DNA from: a bacterium
GTDB taxonomy: Bacteria > Planctomycetota > J058 > JAJDCP01
Reading direction: 5' to 3'
NCBI GenBank assembly: GCA_030428695.1
Contig: JAUIEM010000189.1
Coordinates: 1 to 18,487 of the forward strand
Length of the DNA: 18,487 bases
Part shown: piece after piece, positions 15,134 through 18,487 of the stretch
Position numbering within the stretch: position 1 is the stretch's first letter
How the letters are laid out: each line of letters opens with the position of its first letter
Notes under the pieces: model-generated
Seen by the model: only the letters and a program-made list of their open reading frames with translations
Database searches by the model: none
What the model was told of the DNA's origin: nothing
Program-made: the position numbers and the translations under genes

Positions 15134-15748
15134 TCACAGCGTGCTCCACCAGAGCACCTTGCAGGCTGCCGGGGCCAGGATCAGCAGGCAGTGGAGCTCC
15201 TTGACCAGGGCCCTCCCGAGCATCGGAGTGAACATCGACCGGGTCTCCAGCCTCCGGATGCGGGGGATCCACCGGGGGACCTCGTCCAGGAAGGCCTGGT
15301 AGGGGTCTCCGTGGCGGGCGCGCAACCTCGCCTCCTCGTAGTCAATGACGAGGAAGTAGATGAGAACGGCCCAGGCGAAGGCCAGGGGGATCAACCACGG
15401 CACCTCACACGCGGCGACGGCGCCGCTGGAGAGCAACGCGTTTCCGACGTAGAACGGGTTGCGGAGGTGCCGGTAGGGACCCGTGGTGGTCAGGATCTTG
15501 CGCTCCTTGATGCGGTAGAAGAGATGCTGCTGTGCCCAGATGCGGATCGCGGTGCCGAGCAGGACCAGGACCACGGCCCCGATCCACGAAGCCCCACGCG
15601 CACCCGCCGCAGCGGGGGGCAGGAGCAAGGCGAGCAGCACGGGCGGAGCGACCAGCACCCCGCGCAGCCGGAACAGCCAGCGCGGGAGGACGGGCCGGGG
15701 AGCCGTCGACGAGTCGACCGCGGACGGACGGGCGCTGTGTTGCGTCAT
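15134..15748 (-). CDS. Isoprenylcysteine carboxyl methyltransferase-like membrane protein
   Basis: 204 residues. Hydrophobic segments at about 28-46, 53-71, 101-115 and 117-135 indicate a multi-pass membrane protein, with a further hydrophobic stretch at 184-200. The family motif is GPYRHLRNPFYVGN (90-103), followed by DYEEARLRARHGDPYQAFLDEVPRW (136-160). These correspond to the SAM-binding and Glu-rich regions of the ICMT / phospholipid methyltransferase superfamily. Bacterial members methylate lipids or small hydrophobic molecules; the substrate here is unknown. The ATG at 15748 follows GGAGGAG, and the start overlaps the stop of the upstream methyltransferase gene by four bases (ATGA), so the two are translationally coupled. 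It converges with the 464-residue gene. Confidence 0.83.
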   Translation of the reverse strand: MTQHSARPSAVDSSTAPRPVLPRWLFRLRGVLVAPPVLLALLLPPAAAGARGASWIGAVVLVLLGTAIRIWAQQHLFYRIKERKILTTTGPYRHLRNPFYVGNALLSSGAVAACEVPWLIPLAFAWAVLIYFLVIDYEEARLRARHGDPYQAFLDEVPRWIPRIRRLETRSMFTPMLGRALVKELHCLLILAPAACKVLWWSTL

Positions 15749-16392
15749 CGGGGTGTCTCCTCCGTCTGGTCCGATCCCGTCGAGTCGAGGCGCTCGAGCA
15801 GCACGAACACCTGTTCCGACAGGCCCGGCGCGGAGCAACGCGTGGCGACGCGGACGAATCCCTGTGCTCGGAACCTTCTCCGCAGCGCCGGCCAGCGCCA
15901 GGCGCGCCGTCCGCGCTTGTGACCGGCGAGCACCCACTTCAGGGCCCTGCGCAGATGCTGCAAGGACAGCTTCTCGAAGTAGCTCACCAGCAGGTAGCGA
16001 GCGCTGACCCGCGTGAGCTCGCCGATGACACGGTCCAGAGTCGCGCAGTCCGGCAGGTGCTGCAGCAGGCGCACGCAGGAGACGAGGTCGAAGCTACGGT
16101 CGGGAAACGTCAGCGCTTCGACGTCTCCTACCCGCCGCCGGGCGACGTCCGCATCGACGCGCGCGACCATGGCGGGCGAGATGTCGAGGGCCGTCACCTG
16201 ACCGGGTAGCAGGCCGGTCAAACGGCCCGTCCCACACGGCGCGTCCAGGCTGCGGACGACCCCCTCGCAGCGCGCGAGGAGCGAACGGACCATCCGCTCT
16301 TCCCCGGCTTGGACGTGCTTCGCGAAGCGCGCCTGCTCGTAGCGCTCCGCGGCGCTGGCCTCCAGGTACTTCACTCGGGCGCTGTAGCCCAT
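15745..16392 (-). CDS. Class I SAM-dependent methyltransferase (paralogue 1)
   Basis: 215 residues. Motif I is LDAPCGTGR (49-57), the second-strand acidic residue is D70 (TALDIS), and the post-motif segment is FPDRSFDLVSCVRLLQHL (96-113). These are standard features of the Methyltransf_11-type class I fold. A RYLLVSYFEK strand leads into a basic Arg/Lys-rich insertion (about 148-180), which could contact an acidic substrate or membrane. It is clearly paralogous to the methyltransferase at 17586-18251, sharing LDxPCGxGR, the FDLVxSxRL segment and a YFxK-S motif. The ATG at 16392 follows AGGAGG with a five-base spacer and lies inside the 3' end of the upstream kinase gene (22-base overlap). The substrate is unknown; the context suggests a surface glycan or lipid. 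Confidence 0.87.
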   Translation of the reverse strand: MGYSARVKYLEASAAERYEQARFAKHVQAGEERMVRSLLARCEGVVRSLDAPCGTGRLTGLLPGQVTALDISPAMVARVDADVARRRVGDVEALTFPDRSFDLVSCVRLLQHLPDCATLDRVIGELTRVSARYLLVSYFEKLSLQHLRRALKWVLAGHKRGRRAWRWPALRRRFRAQGFVRVATRCSAPGLSEQVFVLLERLDSTGSDQTEETPR

Positions 16393-17240
16393 GTCGACCT
16401 CCTGTTGCGGGCCAGGTCCGGCGACGGCGCGGACATGACCGCGAGCAGCGGCGGAGCTTCCAGACTCGGGAGAAGCTGCCGCCTGTGACGTTTGCGTTGG
16501 TGAAAGCGCCGCACCAGACGGCGCCGGGCCCGTTCGATGCCTGCGAGCCAGCGCGGGCGGTCGGCGACGGGACGCGCGGCGAGATAGGCGGAGAAGAAGG
16601 CCCGCCGAGCGCGGACGGGAAGGACGGACGCCGCCCACTTGTCGAAGCAGGCGAGGTCGTAGATCACCCCGCGGCCCGGAATCCGGGTGCGGGTTCCCTT
16701 CCTGCAGTCCGAGAGCAGGATCTCCGGGCCGTCCTCGGTCGGACCGCGGACCAGGAGGTTGCGCAGGAAGAGGTCGCGATGCACGAAGCCGTGGCCGTGC
16801 ATCTTCGCGATCAACCGCCCGACCCTGGCGCAGATCGCCGCCAGGTGGGCCGCGCTGAGGCCGTGGCACAACGCCGCGTCGAAGAGGCTGACCGCGCCCG
16901 CCTCCCAGCAGGTCAACAGGAGCTCCTCCACCAGCAGGCCCCCGCGTCTGACCTCCCAGAAAGCGGCCGGTTCTAAAGCCGGGACCCCGAGGCCGCGCAA
17001 CAGCTCGAGGTTGAACGCCTCCTGGAACAGCGGCGCACTCCGCCACGGGCCGGTGACTCCGACGGCGCGGAGCAGCCGGGTACGCAGCGGGTAGGCGCAG
17101 TACTTCAGGTAGAAGCGGCGCCCCTCGAGCTCGACCGGGCCACTCGCTCCGCCGCCGACGATGCCCAGCCGCTGGAGCACCGCCTGGAGGGGCGGTGCGG
17201 ACTTCCCGAAGCCCGGCCTGCACAGCACGCTCTCGCCCAC
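16371..17240 (-). CDS. WaaP/Kdo-kinase-like lipopolysaccharide or glycan kinase
   Basis: 289 residues from the GTG chosen at 17240. Motifs are those of the LPS-kinase (WaaP/KdkA/InaA) branch of the protein-kinase-like fold. YLKYC has the ATP-binding Lys (K46), FQEAFNLELL has the likely alpha-C Glu, HGFVHRDLFLRN has the catalytic D156 and N161, and ILLSDCRKGTR replaces the DFG loop with D178. Such enzymes phosphorylate Kdo or heptose in LPS core or a related glycan at the inner membrane. The C-terminus is strongly basic (RRLVRRFHQRKRHRR), suggesting membrane contact. A start at TTG 17273 is possible but lacks a ribosome binding site; GGGGGTGG precedes 17240. The 3' end overlaps the methyltransferase gene by 22 bases. 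Confidence 0.78.
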   Translation of the reverse strand: MGESVLCRPGFGKSAPPLQAVLQRLGIVGGGASGPVELEGRRFYLKYCAYPLRTRLLRAVGVTGPWRSAPLFQEAFNLELLRGLGVPALEPAAFWEVRRGGLLVEELLLTCWEAGAVSLFDAALCHGLSAAHLAAICARVGRLIAKMHGHGFVHRDLFLRNLLVRGPTEDGPEILLSDCRKGTRTRIPGRGVIYDLACFDKWAASVLPVRARRAFFSAYLAARPVADRPRWLAGIERARRRLVRRFHQRKRHRRQLLPSLEAPPLLAVMSAPSPDLARNRRSTWATAPE

Positions 17241-17585
17241 AACCCACCCCCGTGTTCGAGGACCGTGTCCCAACCTACACGGGGGAGCTGACTGCAGCCT
17301 TGCGGGGAGGTTGGAGTCCTGTAATCGTCGCGTGGCTGCGCGAGAAGTCCTGAAAGCGGGCGTCCGGGCACTACGATCCCGCCCGCATTTCCTCTTCCGC
17401 CTCCGCGCCCTGCGACCTTGCCTTCCGGTGGATGGCGCCCCGCCGCAGCCAGAGCGTCCGGTGGGACGGTAATCCGGCCCAGTGGGGAAGCCGCCAGACG
17501 GAGTTGTGTGTACTGACCAGGGGTGCGACGAGCAGCGCCGCGCGGGCGGGAGGGAGATCGAGGCCGAGGACTGAGAGTCTGAAGC
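17241..17585. other. Non-coding gap between the two kinase-methyltransferase modules
   Basis: This 345-base stretch has open frames on both strands but none with a ribosome binding site, a protein-like composition or a recognisable motif. It is less GC-rich in places than its neighbours. It holds direct repeat R2 at its left-module-facing end, next to the methyltransferase stop. In frame, 17554-17574 still reads EIEAED-stop, the same last residues as the 464-residue protein, but with no gene upstream of it. I see no clear promoter or terminator. Confidence 0.6.
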
Positions 17586-17614
17586 TCAGTCGCGCCGCAA
17601 CAGCGTGTAGCGGT
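17553..17614. repeat. Direct repeat R2, right border of the second kinase-methyltransferase block
   Basis: Partner of R1 at 15042-15105. Its first part (17553-17575) duplicates the 3' end of the 464-residue gene without the rest of that gene. Its second part (17595-17614) lies inside the genuine C-terminal codons (HRYTLLRR) of the methyltransferase at 17586-18251. R1 and R2 are in the same orientation, about 2.5 kb apart. Confidence 0.75.
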
Positions 17615-18251
17615 GCCCGGAGAAGAGGCGCGACAGGGGCACCGAGCGCACCACCCGGAAGCCCTGTGCGGCCGCGAGCTCGGCGACCTCGGCGCGGCTC
17701 ATCGTCCACTTCGCGCGTTTCTTCGAGAAGCGGCGCCGCAGCTCGCGCATCCGGTTCTTCCAGGAGCCCTTGTCGAAATACGTGAACAGCACCCAGCGCT
17801 TCGACACCCGCAGGATCTCCTCGACGTAGCGGACGCGCTCCTCCGCGGTGCGGATGTGGTGGCAGAGGCGGGCGGAGAACACCAGGTCGAAGCTCGCGTC
17901 CGCGAAGGGCAGGTCGAGGGCGTTCGCCTGCACGTAGTCCTCCGCCGGCCCGAGCGCCGGGTTCTCGGCCTGGAACATCCGCGCCCTGGCGAGCAGGTGG
18001 CCGCTGTAGTCCGCCTCGACCACCGCCTCGGCCACCTCGCGCAGCAGCGGATAGATGCGCCCGTAGCCGCAGGGGCAGTCGAGGCAGCGGCCGACCCGCT
18101 GGGCTGGCGAGCCGACCTCCCGCAGCAGGCCGCGGATCAGGCGCTGCTCGAACCAGTTGTTCAGATGCTCGTTCCAGTGCCGGGAGAACTTCTTCGTGTA
18201 GCTCTCCGCCCCGGCGGCGCTGTCGTAGCGCTCGAGGATGCTCCTATCCAT
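17586..18251 (-). CDS. Class I SAM-dependent methyltransferase (paralogue 2)
   Basis: 221 residues. Motif I is LDCPCGYGR (57-65), the acidic second-strand residue is D81 (EADYS), and the FADASFDLVFSARLCHHI segment (116-133) precedes the fourth strand, followed by RWVLFTYFDK. It is a Methyltransf_11-like class I enzyme of normal length and paralogous to the protein at 15745-16392. A basic segment (RMRELRRRFSKKRAKW, 167-182) occupies the same place as the basic insertion of the paralogue. The ATG at 18251 follows AGGAGA, and the start overlaps the end of the upstream partial gene by eight bases. This is the same kinase-then-methyltransferase style of overlap as in the other module. The substrate is unknown. 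Confidence 0.88.
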   Translation of the reverse strand: MDRSILERYDSAAGAESYTKKFSRHWNEHLNNWFEQRLIRGLLREVGSPAQRVGRCLDCPCGYGRIYPLLREVAEAVVEADYSGHLLARARMFQAENPALGPAEDYVQANALDLPFADASFDLVFSARLCHHIRTAEERVRYVEEILRVSKRWVLFTYFDKGSWKNRMRELRRRFSKKRAKWTMSRAEVAELAAAQGFRVVRSVPLSRLFSGHRYTLLRRD

Positions 18252-18487
18252 CGGTCTCTCCTGTGGCGGTCAGCCGCCGTAGTGATCGGAAGAAGCGCCG
18301 CGTGCAGCGGGTGACGAAGGCCCGCGCCCGCCGCCCCGCGGTCTGCTTGTTGTGGACCCGGACCGCCCGCCGCATCCGCCGCTTCAGGCTCCAGGCCGAG
18401 GCCTCGAGCGGGTCGGGCAGGTAGGCCTGGAGGAAGCGGTCGAGCAGGGCCTCGTCGGGCACCGTGCGCAGGAGCGGCCCGAGGAAG
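18244..18487 (-). CDS. C-terminal part of an unrecognised basic protein, possibly a second LPS-kinase-like protein
   Basis: Eighty codons run from the window edge to a TAG at 18246-18244; the start lies outside. The visible part begins FLGPLLRTVPDEALLDRFLQAYLP and is then rich in Arg and Lys (LKRRMRRAVRVHNKQTAGRRARAF). The order of an F-L-x-A-Y-L helix followed by a basic helix resembles the C-terminal end of the WaaP-like kinase at 16371-17240 (AFFSAYL, then an Arg-rich tail). Its position directly upstream of a methyltransferase also parallels that gene. No catalytic motif is in view, so the kinase assignment is inference. The internal GTG at 18462 is unlikely to be the true start. Confidence 0.6.
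   Translation of the reverse strand, partial: FLGPLLRTVPDEALLDRFLQAYLPDPLEASAWSLKRRMRRAVRVHNKQTAGRRARAFVTRCTRRFFRSLRRLTATGETDG

Noticed and set aside
17371..17709. A 112-codon open frame on the - strand between the two modules
   Set aside because: It overlaps the start of direct repeat R2 and the methyltransferase gene in another frame, has Arg/Ala/Pro/Leu-rich low-complexity content and lacks a ribosome binding site.
1..18487. tRNA, rRNA, integrase, transposase or phage genes
   Set aside because: I looked for T-loop-like motifs, transposase-like motifs and phage-type short gene strings and saw none that I could support.

Overview
The window is one continuous stretch of very GC-rich bacterial DNA, densely packed with genes and with no phage, plasmid or transposase genes. 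The gene content suggests a Gram-negative, planctomycete-like or related environmental bacterium. The clues are a PQQ-type beta-propeller protein opening with WPRWRGP, a membrane-anchored Ser/Thr kinase with an N-terminal zinc ribbon, a cupredoxin-like/carboxypeptidase-regulatory-like exported protein, a polysaccharide lyase, and WaaP/Kdo-kinase-like proteins that imply LPS or a related surface glycan. The taxonomic call is inference from family content only.

Layout. Positions 1-270 hold the 3' end of an unrecognised gene (+), followed by a non-coding repeat element (copy A) and a zinc-ribbon Nudix hydrolase (+, 614-1120). On the minus strand from 7222 down to 1101 lie a Ser/Thr kinase, a secreted PL8-type polysaccharide lyase, a QEGLA-motif (DUF1704) metallopeptidase and a cupredoxin-like exported protein; the last two overlap by 4 bases. 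An NAD-dependent epimerase-like SDR (+, 7474-8451) diverges from the kinase. Repeat copy B follows in a convergent intergenic region. Then on the minus strand come a carboxymuconolactone decarboxylase/AhpD-like protein (11372-11701), an ArsS-type radical SAM enzyme (10278-11363) and a PQQ-like beta-propeller protein (8873-10204). The first two are tightly coupled and match the known arsenosugar/ArsS pairing.

From 11861 to 15063 (+) an SppA-type signal peptide peptidase is translationally coupled to a 464-residue protein I do not recognise. The right end (15134 to the window edge, all minus) is a surface-glycan or lipid modification cluster. It holds a partial gene that may be a kinase, a SAM methyltransferase, a WaaP/Kdo-like kinase, a second paralogous SAM methyltransferase and an isoprenylcysteine-methyltransferase-like membrane protein, with overlapping gene ends.

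The most interesting points are: (1) this apparently repeated kinase-methyltransferase arrangement, which resembles a split version of the kinase plus methyltransferase chemistry that WbdD uses to cap O-antigen; (2) a roughly 63-bp direct repeat (15042-15105 and 17553-17614) bracketing the second module, which looks like a scar of insertion or duplication; (3) two 97%-identical copies of a 116-bp non-coding element with long inverted arms; and (4) the unknown SppA-coupled gene.
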